DNA of 64,000 nt, taken from the NCBI GenBank assembly GCA_026545225.1, contig CM048849.1, positions 32,126,336-32,190,335 on the forward strand, given 5' to 3'. Below, piece by piece: positions 1 through 14,000 of the stretch. The notes below the pieces were generated by a model. It saw nothing but the letters and a program-made list of their open reading frames with translations, did not search any database and was not told the DNA's origin. Within the stretch, counting starts at the first letter, position 1. Each line of letters starts with the position of its first letter. The DNA is from Cornus controversa (lineage: Eukaryota > Streptophyta > Magnoliopsida > Cornales > Cornaceae). The translations under genes and the position numbers were made by a program.

Positions 1-431
1 TTATTAGTTCAAACTTCTAAAATTAGTCTCTTTTTCAGCTGCTTTAGCAATGATAATGGCAACTGTAATTTAAAATGAATTCACAATCTCATCCATTTCT
101 TGATAATACTTGCTAGAGATAAGAAGTAAACAAATGAAGCAGCTATAGTTCAACACAGATTCAGCTTTTAAAAGGCTCATCCAAGCTTGATCACATGAAA
201 TAAGCTTGTTTTTTAAATAAGCTGAGCTTGATTAACCAGTGCTTGAACTAGATAGCTTGTGAAGTGGTTTACTTGAGTAATTATAATACTATACAGCATT
301 CAAATTTGTACTGCTTATTGCTTTAAGGGGTGGTATCAATCACTTCGTGTAAGTCCAACGGCAAAAAGTGTAGCATACTTGCATCGAACAAAGTGGTAAA
401 AGTAATAAGGTAGACAACAGCATCTTGTGTT
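1..431. other. SurE intron 6, no gene seen
   Basis: AT-rich sequence with no coding signal. Bases 416-431 (AACAGCATCTTGTGTT) are the left target duplication of the L1 insertion that follows. Confidence 0.6.
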
Positions 432-1231
432 GGATATCCGAGACTTGCCAAAATTGCGTTGGATAGACAGATTATGGTAGCTCAGTGCTATCATCTTGAT
501 GGCAGACGACTGGTTTGGGATTTTCAGTTCGAGAGAACGGAGTTTTTGGTCTTGTTGTACGGTCAGGTCTGTCCTGGGGTGGGGTGTGATGAGATGGTTT
601 GGACCGGCTCAAGTCATGGGAGATTTGAGGTTCGGTCATTTTATCAGAGGTTGGTGAAATCTCATGGGCCTTCTTTTCCTTGGAAAGGAATCTGGTGTTC
701 TAGAGCTCCTTTGAAGGTGGCTTTCTTTGTGTGGACGGCATCCATGGGGAAGATTTTGACAATGGATAACCTAAGAAAGAGAGGACACATCTTGGCAAAT
801 TGGTGTTGTATGTGTAAGCGGGCGGAGGAAACTGTAAATCACCTTCTTCTTCATTGCCCTAGAGCGAGGGAGGGTTGGGATTTACTTTGTGTTATTTTTG
901 GAGTTCAGTGGGTCATGCCTAAGTCGGTGGCGAGCTGTATTACAGCTTGGGATGGATTTCGGGTGCGGCCTGACATTAGGCATTCATGGAGGTTGCCTTA
1001 TGGAACAAGCGGAACAAGAGATCTTTTGAAGATATTGAACACCCTTGGGGAGTTTTTGGATTCTCTCTTCTTAGTTTCCTTTTCTTTTGGTCGGAAGGTT
1101 CCTTTTGTAATTCTTCGGAGTCCTTGTTGACTTTTGTAGATAGTTTAAGGCTTTTGAATTTTCTTTGTTCTCTGGGATACGTCCCCCGTTTGGGCGTTTT
1201 TCAATGAATTATTTACTTATCAAAAAAAAAA
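432..1231 (+). mobile_element. 5'-truncated L1 LINE with 16-bp target duplication
   Basis: This is the 3' end of an L1 ORF2. The frame at 459-1130 encodes the C-terminal zinc-binding domain of plant L1 reverse transcriptases, seen as WKGIWCSRAPLKVAFFVWTA followed by [20 protein letters not shown], with a shift near 990. An A-run ends at about 1231. AACAGCATCTTGTGTT is repeated exactly at 416-431 and 1232-1247, defining target-primed insertion of a roughly 800-bp truncated copy. It lies antisense to the host gene in intron 6. The frame is broken, so it cannot move on its own. Confidence 0.88.
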
Positions 1232-1247
1232 AACAGCATCTTGTGTT

Positions 1248-1858
1248 TGTATAGATTTTGAATTCAGCAAAAGATTAGGAATAACCTGTACAAAAAATTT
1301 CCTTCTACTGACTAAAATGACCTGAAATTTTCAATAAATTGACATAAAAGCACCTAGTCTTCTTAACATAAGCAGCACTGAATGGTAACTGAGTTGAGCT
1401 GATCATTCATTCAAAGATTTGAGCCAAGCCCAAGCAAGGCAAGTTGAATTCTACCAAGAGCAGTGAAGGATGAAAATTACCCATTATCTGATCAACCAAG
1501 CTCAACCATCTAGATATGCAGCTCAGCTTGGCTCAATTACACCCTATGTGGAAGGGGGAAATGGGGTAAAGTCCAACAATTTTAATGCCCTTGTTGAAGT
1601 CAAGGACACAGAATGTATAGGTCAATATGACAATTCCTACAAAGTAGGTCACTCGCATGGCAAGGTACAACAATACATAAAAGAGAGAGAGAAAGGCACC
1701 CCTCTTTGTCTGAAGATCTGCATGAGTCAGTGTATCTAGAAGATCTAAAGCAGATGCATCTCTAGATGGTCATGTCAAAAATTACTTAACTTTGTTTACT
1801 CCCATAATTTTTTAGTTAATGCAACAATTACATGGTCAAAAGCTAGCATGAGATTCAC
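1248..1858. other. SurE intron 6, no gene seen
   Basis: AT-rich intron sequence. The small ORF at 1470-1739 resembles nothing I recognise and has no coding signature. Confidence 0.5.
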
Positions 1859-2012
1859 CTTATGATTAACAACATTTGTTGGCACATCTATATTCAAAAA
1901 ACATCTCTGAGGATAAGTTTGATTCCTGATCTCGGCCAATATTGCATTTATGATGGGTAAGCAAGCCTCTGCGGCCAGGGTGTAGTCATCAATATTGCTC
2001 TTACCTCCAACC
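1859..2012 (-). CDS. surE: SurE gene exon 6
   Basis: The 154-bp exon has acceptor GAATTTCAG and donor GTGAAT. It completes Trp140 and runs to Lys191, including [14 protein letters not shown] and [14 protein letters not shown]. Family proteins continue for about 100 residues; no matching exon was found in 1-1858 on the minus strand. Confidence 0.9.
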
Positions 2013-5000
2013 CTGAAATTCAACCACCAAAATTAATCATGTCATCCATCCAATATAGGCATAACCCTTTTAATAATGAGTCAAGAGAAAGATAACAAAC
2101 TAAGACAGTCAAACAATAGTAAATTCATGGTCCTGACTTTACAAGCCATTATAGTTTGACATGTTCAATACTTTTGGCTGTTACTCAGCTGGTTCAAACA
2201 GCAAAGTAAAATTGTGTAACCCAGTGTCATGTAGAGGCCAAACAAAAAAAAAAGCTGATATACTTTGCATAAACTAATAAACATACAGAACACATTTTCA
2301 CTTGACAATATTAATAAAGCAAGACAACAAAGTGTTCATAATTAAAAGTTTCATCATCTTAGTAGTATCTGTAATATATAAAAGAGTTCATAATATGAAA
2401 TCATATAGCACTCTCTGCAAGCTCATGTCTCTAATTATAGATTTGCAGTTTATGCTTTCTTCTTACTAAATTATGTATCAATTGCTTCAGCCATACCCTC
2501 TATTTTTCAAGAATTAGAGTCCATTCACTCACTTTTCACTAATACCATAATTGGTCATGTCCCACATTAAAGAAATACTGTAATACCTTGTAATTTTGAG
2601 GTTATTTAATTTTAATTTGGGTTTGAGTTTGGGTTAGATTATTGAGTTGGGCTGGATTATGTTGTATTATAAATTTTTAAGTTTGGGCTAAGTACATATT
2701 TATTATTATTTCTCTTTCATTTTCTTTTTAGTATTTTAGTTGTTTTTCTATAAAAATATATATATATATAAATGAGAGAAAAGGGAATAGGGTTACACAG
2801 AGAGAGAGAGAGTCCTAGAGAGAGAGAAAGAACTCTAGAGAGAGAAAGGCTGTGGTGGGTGCCATGGTTTCGGTCCGATGGTGGCAGCGTGTAGCATGGT
2901 GGCTGCTCCAGTGAGGGAGGTGGCGCCGGCGTGGACCATCATGGAGATGATGGGTTTGCGGTGTTTCGGCCAACGAGGCTTGAGGCTGGCAGCTTGGTTT
3001 GATGGTTGCAGTTGAGATCACCAGAGACGGCTGCGTTTGGGTGGTCTCGACTGGTTTGAGGATGGTGTAGGTGCGACAGCCATGGTTTGGCAGTGACGCT
3101 TGCAGTGGTTAGCGGCAGTGTGAGGTGGTGCTTTGGCCGGTTTCAATGGCGGTTCCGGCATCGGTGATGCAGTGCATGGCGGCGGGGGCTCACGATGGAG
3201 ATGGGTTTCCCCATGAATGAAGCTCGGTGAGACGGCGACAACCGAACTTGGGTTGATGGCTCGCTTGTTGGGTCTTCATGTGGCGGCTGAAGGCTGAGTT
3301 TGGCACGGCTTTGGTGGGTCTTTTGGTGGCCGGAGGTGACTCAAGTCATGGTGGCATGGCTGCCATGGTTTCGGCTGGTGCACTAGTTGGTGGAGACTTG
3401 ATGTTGGTGTAGTTTCGGCCCATGGGTGGTTGTCACGGTGGCCGAAGATGTGGCCGTGAATGAAATTCTTAATGGCTGTTGCGGGGTTTTGCTTGGCAGC
3501 TTACTTGTGGACTATGGCTGGCGGTTATGATGGAGCAAAGTTGGTGGTGCCGTGAATAGGTGGCAGCTGTGGTGAGGGATTGAGTACCTTCATACAGGTT
3601 GTGTTCCATCCATCATCCATAGGAATATAAGGACCAACACTCTCAAACTTCCGGTAAGTGGAGCTTCCATTCTTCACTGAAAGATTACAAGATTTTGATT
3701 CTGAATCATGACGTCAAAAAGCTGGGCAAAGGCTTATATGTGATGAAGTTGTAAGTTTAAAGCTTGGTGGAGGTTGCGGCCATGGTGACTGCCATAGTTT
3801 TTGGCAGATGATGAGTCTTTCCTTGTTGATGGTATGTGCTGGGCATACAACTATAATTGTACCCAAATCTCTTATTCCATATGTTGGGCTTGAAGTATGA
3901 ATTGGGCCTGCACAATTAATTGGACCGAAAATGGGCATAGGCCCAATCATATTTAAAATGGAGGCTTTCCATTTGGGCTTTGGATTCTGAAGCGGCAGTG
4001 GACTGTACGGACTTCTGGATATAAACCTGAGGCAAGTTGATACTTGCTCTCTTCTCCTACTAATTATACATTTAATTTTCGTATAATTTGATATATGTGC
4101 ATAATTGTTGTCGTGTATTAAATTTATATAAAAATTTAATATAAATTTAGAATTTCATTTCTGTCTAGTTTGAGATATTGTATATTTTTGAGGATTTGTA
4201 CGGAAGAAATATTTTTAATATTATCTTCCAATGTAATAGCATTTGTACTAGACTTTATGTATTAAGTGACTGTTTTGGATTTTTAGATTTACTTATTTTT
4301 ATTTTATTTTTATTTGTTTTTCATATCTCGGATTTTCGGAAAAATTCAGGTATGACAAATACTTTGTTTGGATCTTCCTAATTGCTCACTTTTTCCAGCT
4401 GTTCTCAAATTTCCCCAAATGTTCTTGTGGGAAGGCCATAAATAATGGATATGTAAATATAGTTGGAACGACTATGGGGAAAACAAGTGAATTTCCAATT
4501 ATTATAGGCTTACATCTATCTGATTGCCTTAGTTATGAGATTCCATAGTGTATTTTATTTGTGGATGATCTTGTTTTAATTGATGAAACTAGAGGAGTAA
4601 GTGCTAATTTGGAAGTTTGGAGAGAATCTCTAGAATTAAAAGAGTTTAAGATAAGCAGAAACAAAACTGAATATATAGAGTGTAATTTTAGTAAATCTAG
4701 AAATACAAATAGAGATGGTAGTAAAGATTGACGATCAAGAGGTACAAAAAAAGTGAATTTTTTGTTATTTAGGCTCAATTATCCATGATAAAAAAGATAT
4801 TAGAGATCATATTAGTCAAAAAATCAAGGCAACATGGGTTAATGGAGTACTACATCTAGCATATTGTGTCATCGGCAGATCCTGCTTAGATTGAAACAGC
4901 TATTAGACCAGCTGTTCTTTATGGAATGCAATTTTGGGCAACAAAGAATAGCATATGCATAAAGTGAGTGCGGCAAAAATGCAAATGTTGAGATGGATGT

Positions 5001-8000
5001 GCGGCAAGACAAGAAAGGATAAAATTAAAAATAAGCACATTCTTGAAATGGTTAAAGTAGCATAAAATGAGAGAAAATCGATTAGGATGGGTTGGACATG
5101 TACCAAGCAGACCACTAAATGCAGTTAGGACTTAGGAAGAGTGACAAGGTCTATAGTGAGGGTAATACTAGGGAAGAGGAAGACCAAAGTAACAAGGGTA
5201 GAGTTAGGAAGATGATAAAATGTGGTCTGACTGAGGTTATGATGTTAGAGCATAACGGAAAAATAGCATTCATGTAGCCGACTCCAACTACTTAGGAAAA
5301 GGCTTTGTTTTTTTCGGAAATTAGGAAAAAGCTTTGTTGAGTTGAGTTAAATTATAAAGACCAGTAAACATTTTTTGCTTTTGACAACATGCTTTAAAAG
5401 TGGGTTAGACCGCACCTAGAAAAACAGAGAACTCATACAAGCCTCACCAAATTACAGATTCAACCCACAAAACCGTCACTAGATGGTCAGACATTGTTTT
5501 TTGAGTTATTGTGGGAAGTGTTGCAACAGAAAGTCCTCTTCGTTGTTTTTATGAATTAAAATAACTAAAAGAGGGCCATTTTGCTGCTAGAAGTAAATGT
5601 ATAAAAAAAAAAAAACAGCAACAAGGACGCAAAACACCAATTGTACAGTATAAAGGCATACATAAATCAGATTACAGATGTCAGAAGCTAATTTTATTTG
5701 CATAAAGGCCACATCAATGTCACTCTCAATGCTTTAGCATCTAATGGATTACGGTTAACCCTTTCTCGGCTAGGGCAGACCTAGTTAAGTCTAGGGACGG
5801 AAATGGATCGGGTATGGTACGGGGTGCCCATCCTGACCCGCCTAAGTTAGATCCCATCCAGCTCACCCCGCTCAGTATGGAATCCAATCCCTTTCCTGAA
5901 CCCAAATACTTTGGCATATCCAGCCCTGCTCTGTTTCCAACTATTCAGATTACTTCAGTCAGATCCAAGAATGAGATGAAATAATTTTGAAACTAGAACA
6001 TGGTATCGACAAAATGTAAAACTCAACCAAATCTAGACACTAATACAATTACATTTAACTTTAAAATAGAAGGGAATTGAGAAGGAATGTAAAACTCACA
6101 CAAGATTTCAAGTAAGGATCGAAATGAAATAGCATGATCCTTAATTTTCGCATACTAAACCTTCAAATCAACAAAAGTTTACCAAACAAGTTATTTTCTT
6201 GTCCAAATATCTCTTCTCTTTTTTCTTCTACTTGTGAGTGTTGTGTTGTTCGTGTAACTGCTTGCTTTTTCATTATATTTGTATATAAGATCTCAAATAA
6301 AGCAAAGGAGGGGCCTTAACAGAAACAAGGAAGGAACTTGCGGATCGATCCAGTGGCCTGAACATCTCATTTCTGTCCAGCTAAATTAGGGTTAGAGCAC
6401 AAAGGGCAAGAGATAGAGAGGCAAGATGGTGAGAGACAAAGAGGAGGAGTCTTTGGTCCAAAGGCAGAGGCAAAAAAGTAGACAAACCCTAATGCAAGAA
6501 GAATAAAGTTTTAAATAAATACAAGATATTTCAGACATTAATATAAAGTAAGTGAATTACAGTAATTGTATATATAATTGAGGTGAGAGAAATAACTTCT
6601 GAACCCGATCCCGCCTAGAACCCAAATCAGGTTCAACTTACTTTACCATTTCCCGCCTCTGCTAAGCTTGCCAGCATCCCATACCCTTCCTTTTGGGTCG
6701 GACACCTATTAGGGCAGTAATATTGCCATCCCTAGCTAAGTAGTACAGAAACAGAGATGATATGCCACAATTACAAAGACGCGTTGAATCTTGAAAGAGT
6801 TGGAGTGGACAACTATATATAAATATAAATTTTTATTTATATACATCTACTAAAAAATATAATTATAGAATTTTAATTTGTTTTTTATTTATTGTACTTA
6901 GCGTTCCATGATTTAGAAGATGAAGTTTTGTGTATATTGTAAGCATTATTACATTATACATGTTATATTCCTACTATGTTATTACTATTATTTCTTTTTT
7001 TTAAAATTAAAAATTGTCATCGCATACTTGATTTGGGCAACCAATTGCATTAATGTCAATTATTATTAAGGAAAAAAAGGTTGGAAATTTTTTGGTGTGT
7101 TCATATCGCATTTGATATTGTTGAGGATTACTTGTTGTAGATGTGTTAGCATTATATAATACTTAATTTGGAGAATGGGATGTCTAAACTAATTGCCCGA
7201 AATGATGAAATTAATTTTAAATTACGGACACATGTCTACAAGTGTACGTAAAGCATGAATTGCTGGTGCCTGACACATGTTCAACACAGATATGGCAGCT
7301 TCTTAGAATTATCCATGCTACTTAGCACTTAGCCTTAATGAAGAAAGAAGAAAAGAAATGGTGAAAAAAAAACAATAAGGTTTTCTGCCTAATTTTTATT
7401 ACTTATATTATATACTAGAGTTACCCTTATGCCCTCATGTAATAGGCATTTGTTTGAAATGAACAAAAAAAGAGATGATGATGAAAAAGCATTATTATAG
7501 AAGATAGGAAAGCAAAATGTCCAACAAATATGTACCAGCACCCCTCCCTTATTCGTACGACATCTGAAGTCGCAATGTTGCCCTCTTAGTTTAGAACAGT
7601 TTTAGTGTACTAATTGGAAAATTTATGACCTTGATGGCACCGTCAATTACAAAAGATAATTAAGAATAATGCAAAGTCTACAGACACTAGAGTTTAAACA
7701 TAAATCTTTTCAATCTTTAGTAATGACTGTAGAAATGTGTGCACATACCAATCATAAGATATAGAGATTGAAGGCACGCCATAGAAAAATGCCTCTCTAG
7801 CACCGGCTACTGTCCCAGAGTAAACACTGCAATTCCAATGAGTGATCCAATTAGTAGAGACATGGGCACCCAACCAGGCAACCACTGGTCTATAGACTCT
7901 CTAACAAATAGAAGTACTAGCATATGACTACACAATAGCTGGTACTGGAACACCTTTTATGGTTGCAATGCCTATAACAGGAGTTGACAAAATTTATCCT

Positions 8001-11000
8001 TCTAAAAAGTATGGTTATGCTTTCTAGGACAGTAAATTTACTTGACTTTGTTTCTCATAGAATTTGAAGACATAGCCCATACAGAGCAGCAGCACATCTG
8101 AACTGAGTGGAATTTAAGAAATTAAATTAAATTAAGCCCAATAAACTAGTACTTAAATTTAAATATCCATATGCTGTTTCATTTATATATACAATGAAAC
8201 TATGAAATTTAGCATAGGCGCTTCATGTTACAAAAACTAACAAGAGAATTAAACAAAAAGAAAAGCTAGGATGGCACAATGGAGAATAAATGTTACTAAC
8301 ATGTGAAGACCACAGTTGCTTCCCATATTTATGCCACTGAGAACCTGTGAGAAGAGACGGGAAATTTTATCAGCCACCAAGAGGTGAAAAAAATATATGG
8401 AGCACAATGAGCAGAAATGCCCTAAGTTACATAACAAGGATACAAGTAGAAAATTGTCCAAGACAACTGGAGCTCCTACCATCGGCCGCTGAAAATAATA
8501 ATGAAACAAAAACTAACTTGCAGAGTACATATGGACCTCTCTTCACAACTCCATCATACTGATGAGGTAAGGACCGGAACCCTAGGCTCTGATAGAGAGT
8601 TAGCGCAAGGCCCGTGATCTAGACTTGGATCATGGATGAATAGGTCTTGCTTGTATTTTAAAGCAGAATAAAGCATGAACAACGGACATCAATATTTTTA
8701 CGTGGAAAACCCATGCGAGAAAAACCACAAGACCTAGTCTAGTCTAGATAGAAAATCTACTATCAGAAAAAGATATTACACTAGGTTTAAATATCACATA
8801 TCCTAGAACCCCTAATTATCTCGACATAGACTAATCTACCAAACTCACACACAGAGTCTCCAGGCATACAATCCACTCCATCAACAGATTCCCTCCTCAC
8901 AAATCTGCTTCTTCAATAGCAATTCTGATCTTTAAACTAGTCGTCCACTCCAATCTCAGTTGATTGATTGTTTGTTGGTGTTGAACTCTTCAAATAAGGT
9001 CCACAACAGTTATGATGTCAACACTAATATAACACTTACCAATCTAATGCAATTGATGAATTCTTAAAGAAAAATATATGAATGCACTCAAACTATGCTG
9101 TAATCTCTCTAACTTCTGTATCTCTAAGTGTATTCTCTGTATCTTAGGATTTGTACTATGATACAGTAGCTATAGACAAGCCAGAGTTGTAGAGAGAATA
9201 GGGTTTTCGGTGCCTTCATCTTAAAAGGAAACTAGCTTTCCAAGTGGCTTAATTAATCGCAGAACAGGTCAATCAGAGCTGCAGAGAGGGCTATTCTAGG
9301 GTTTCTGACTGCAGCTAGGGTTTCATGAGAGAGACAAGCTTTTCAAGCATGGAGGAGGGTCAAAACCTCCTCCCACGAACCACTGGGAGAGTCTGCTAGT
9401 CGAAAAAATCTATCCCACGAAACAGTTGGAAGAGTTTTTTTCAAGAACCACTCGGATAACCCCCTTGTTAACCTATCCTTTGTCGAAGATTCTACGAAAG
9501 AAAAGTCTGCCTCTACCAATGATGAGGATGTGGCTGAGGAAATTGAGTATTGGCAGCATTCAGTGATCAGATATGTGATGGGAAACAAACCCTACTTCCT
9601 TTTTCTTAAGCTATTCATCAATCCCACATGCGGAACTGATGTCAAAGTGGTCTCGTTGAAAGACGGCTTTTTCATGGCAAGATTTGAGTCAGTTTCTGAT
9701 GTCGAGAGGGTGCTACAAAGGTTCACACCTTTGAACGAAGACCCATTATCAATAAAAGATGGAACAAGAATGTTAACTTGGAGAGGGTGTCTTGGGGTTG
9801 GTTCCATCTTGGATCAAACTATACAACCTTCCTATTCATGTTTGTGGGGCCAATTTATCAAAGTTATGGTCGAATTTGACATGCATGGGGAGTTTCCAGA
9901 CTCTGTGGATGTCACTATTCATCAGCAAGAATGTGTTGATCAAGTGGAATGCAATTGGAAACCATAGGTATGTACCTTTTACAAATAGGTGGACCATCGT
10001 GTTGCTAATTGTCCTTGAAAGGCTAATGTTATTAAGGCAAAGCCTAAGTCAACTGAAAAATGGGTTATCAAACAGAAAGGCAAACTAGTTGAAGTAGATG
10101 AGACTCATCAGGCTGCAGATAATGAGCCTTCAAATAATGAGAATGTTTCTGGTCATATATCTGATATGGTCAAGAATGAGAATCCCTTTTTTGTTTTGGG
10201 GGATAACTTACTGAATGAAGGACTTAAGGAAGATCAACCCATCTGCAACGGTTGCTAGTGCTTCCAATTGCCTAGGAGAGAAGATTGCGGATTCTTTGGA
10301 TGAGAGGCAAGTTCAACAGGTGGATATTGATAAATCTTATGAGAAGTCCTTTGGTGCAGCATAGCACTTCTGCTGGGGATGTAAGGGATCCCTCTGAGCC
10401 TTGGCTCTAGCCAAAGGGTGTTCAGTCCTTTGGTGCAGCAAACCAACACCTCTGGGGTGCAAAGATTCAATATGAGTCTTGCAGTGTCTCTGGCCAAGGG
10501 TGATGGTTGAGTCTCAAAAGGAAGATTTTAATAACACTAAGTAGCAGATTAAGCAAGCTTCTGGGGGTAAGAAGGCTGCAAAAAAAGAAATTTGTTCTTA
10601 CAGGGTCCAATTGAAGAGGGGTATGCTAGCAGGTGGAGCGTGTCCACCAAAGCAACCTTTTTAATGATTGGTTGCTAGAACATGAGAGCCCTGAATAGGC
10701 ATCAAATGCAAAGAGAAAGGGAAGGAGCTCATTGGATTAATCAATCTAACGTTGCTATTGTGCAGAGCATGCTTCTGAAAATAAAACATTTAGTTTCTCA
10801 GCAAGAGGTTTTTTTTTTTTTTCCTCTTTTCAGCGCATTCTGCTACTACTGTGACTGAGAGAAGGCTTTTGTGGGATAATTTAGTTCATCACTCGTCTTT
10901 GGTTTGGGGAGCATGGATTGCCATTGGTCATTGGAATTTGTAAGTTTCCATTGTGAGAATATTGCAGGACCGAGTTCCTCAAAGACTCATTGATGAATTT

Positions 11001-14000
11001 AAGTCAGTTATTGATAGTCTTGGCCTTTCACGCTGGACTTAATGCAACAATCAACATACAAAGAGGAGAACTTGTGCCAGACTTGATAGAGGTTTGGTGA
11101 ATGCAAAGTGGTTGGTGCAATTTGATAATTCAAAGCTTTTTATTTCTGCTGCTTCTTTACCTAACCACTATGGCATGGTGGTGTATCCTGCTAGCAAATT
11201 TGCTGAGTGTCCTAAACCTTTTAAATTTCTAAAAATCTGGTGTCATATTGAAGAGCTGGAAGATCTTATAGACAATACTTCGAATATGGAGGTCCAAGGC
11301 AATCCTTTTTACAGATTGACAAAGAAATTAAGATTGGTCAAGGAAGCTATCAAGGTTAGGAATAAGGGTTATCTGCGGCAGCAAGTGCAGGAATCAGAAG
11401 GTAGCTTGAGGTCATTCAGCTTGATAGAATGGGAGTCCTCTCAATATTATTGTTTTTGAGCTGAAAAAATATCTAGAAAGAGCAGGAAATTGCTCTCAAC
11501 CAGAAAGAGATTTTATGGGCTCAAAAATCTAGAGTCACTTGGTTGAGTGATAATGACAAGTGCACCAGATTTTTTCATCTGAAGGTTAAGCAATGGAGGG
11601 CTTATAATTCTATTACTATTCTAGAGAATGAAGACAAGTTTGGACTCATGACCAAGAGACCACCAGCGGGTGGTTGGTGTATTACTACCAGATACACTAC
11701 TCCAGAAATCCTACTGTTGATCCTGAGCTTCTTCAACCCAAAGCCACTGTTAGGGATGAAGATAGAATTGACCTGGAAGACCCTGTCCTTAAGGAGTAAA
11801 TCAAGTTTGTTTTTATGATCTTTAACCCAGACAAGGCTCCTAGGCCTGTTAGGTTTCCCCCCAGATTTTCTTAGAGATATTGGCATGGATGTGGTGAGAG
11901 CAGTCCAATTCTTCTTCAGCAGCTCCAAAATGCCTACAGGAATGAATAGAGCATTCACAAGTTTAATTCCTAAGAAGAATCAAGGCATGAAAGTCACTGA
12001 CTTTAGGCCTATTTTTTGTTGACATATATAGATAATTAGTTGTACATGTGTTGATTATGTTAGGTGCTGATTATGTGTAATTAGCATAGTTATAGGAGTT
12101 GATTATGTTGGGTGATGATTATATGTAATTAGCATAGTTATAGGAGTTGATTATTGGCATTTAATTTCTTTCCTTCTTTGTAATTATTTGTGTACTATTT
12201 AAACCTCCTCAAGGAGAAGAATAAACACAGAATTATTCCTATTCCTTTATCTCTAGAAAAATCCTCATGGTATCAGAGCTCTCTAGAGAGGAATTTTAAA
12301 ACCCTAATTTTTCTTTTAGGGATTTCTGCAAATACACCTTAATACCCAAACAACAGACCTTTTTTTTTACCTAACACCACGGAACCTGCCGACAGCCCTG
12401 CCCTCCATCACAGACTAGGTGTCCTTATTTGACTTCATGGCAAACAAAATTGAAATCCCTATGACTTCTAAGATTGATTCTCAGACTCTAATGATTCCTC
12501 CAACTGCATCTAACCCACATCAAGATCTGATGAATGTCCAGTTGATGCCTCATAAACTTGATGGCACCAATTATCTGGCTTAGCACTTTGTGAAGCTGTA
12601 TATTACCGGCAAAGGCCGGTTGGGGAATTTGACTTGGGAAAAACCCCGACCTGCGATCAATGACCCAACTTTCAGGACTTGGGTTGTAGAAGATGCAATG
12701 CTCTGCTCTTGGCTCCTCCAAACTATGACCTCCGATCTTAGTCCTAGGTATATGCGGCTCAAGTCCGCTAAAGATATTTGGGATGTAGAATCTCAGACTT
12801 ATTCTCTGGGAGGAAATGAGGCACAGATTTATGAGTTGAAGCATCGTATTCAGGCTACTACTGAGCAGGGAAGGACATTGGAGGCTTATTACAATGCCCT
12901 CCAAGCTTTGTGGCAAGAACTCGACTATTACCAACCTTGCGAGATGGAGTGTGCTGTTGATACCGCTTTGTTGAATAAGCGGATTGAAAAAAAATGTGTT
13001 TTTGAGTTTCTTGCTGGCCTTAACCTGGATCTGGACCAAGTAAGGACTCAGGTGCTTGGAAAAGATCCGTTTCCCTCTTTGCGTGAGGCTTATGCTTATG
13101 TGCATACCCAGGCCCTCCGACGATCTACTATGCTCATGCCACCTTCTCCAGAAGGATCTGCTTTGGTTTCCACCACAAGTCAGCCACCTCGGGCACCATC
13201 AATACATCAACCCGATCCTCCACCAACTGTAACATCCGATAATGTAGCTAAAACTACTAAATATGATGACAAAGATTCTTTAGTTTGTGATTATTGTAAC
13301 CAGACTAGACATGTGAGAGAGCAATGCTTTAAACTCAATGGTTATCCGCCTTGGTGGCCTAGAAAAAGGGTGACAAAGGTGAAGGCAGTAAGGGCGGTAT
13401 AGGGAGCCGTTCTAGCTCCAAGGCTCATTATACCTCTTCTAGTGATTAGAATGGTGACCAATCTGCTGCTAAGTTTTCTTTTGCTCAGATGGAACTAAAG
13501 GGTCCAGTTCTTTAGCCACGTCCTCAAGTAACTTTGGTTGTTGTTTCAGTGTATCCGGTAAGTCTTCCTCAAACTCTTGGGTTATAGATACAGGGGCAAC
13601 TAATCACATGACCTCTACATCTCATTTTTTCTCATGTTATTCCTCACCTACTAAAACTTGCATCACAACTGCTGATGGTTCATCAACCCATGTGGCTGGT
13701 GAAGGTTCAATCTCACTTTCTGATTCTTTGTCCCTTTCCAATGTTCTTCATGTCCCTAGATTGTCTAATAATTTGTTGTCTATCAGTCAACTTACTAAAA
13801 TCTTAAACTGTTTTGTCACGTTTTTTGACACTCATTGTATATTTCAGGATCTCAAGACGGGGGCGAGGATTGGTCATGGTAGTGAAAGAGGTGGCCTCTA
13901 TCTCTTGGATGTATCAGCTGCTTCAACCTCAGTTCATGTTGTGCAATCCACTACTAATTCATCCCGTGAGATTTGGTTATGGCACAAGCATTTAGGACAT

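Noticed and set aside
1470..1739. Small ORF in SurE intron 6 as an additional SurE exon
   Set aside because: It is on the plus strand and lacks SurE motifs; no minus-strand exon with the next family block was found left of 1859.
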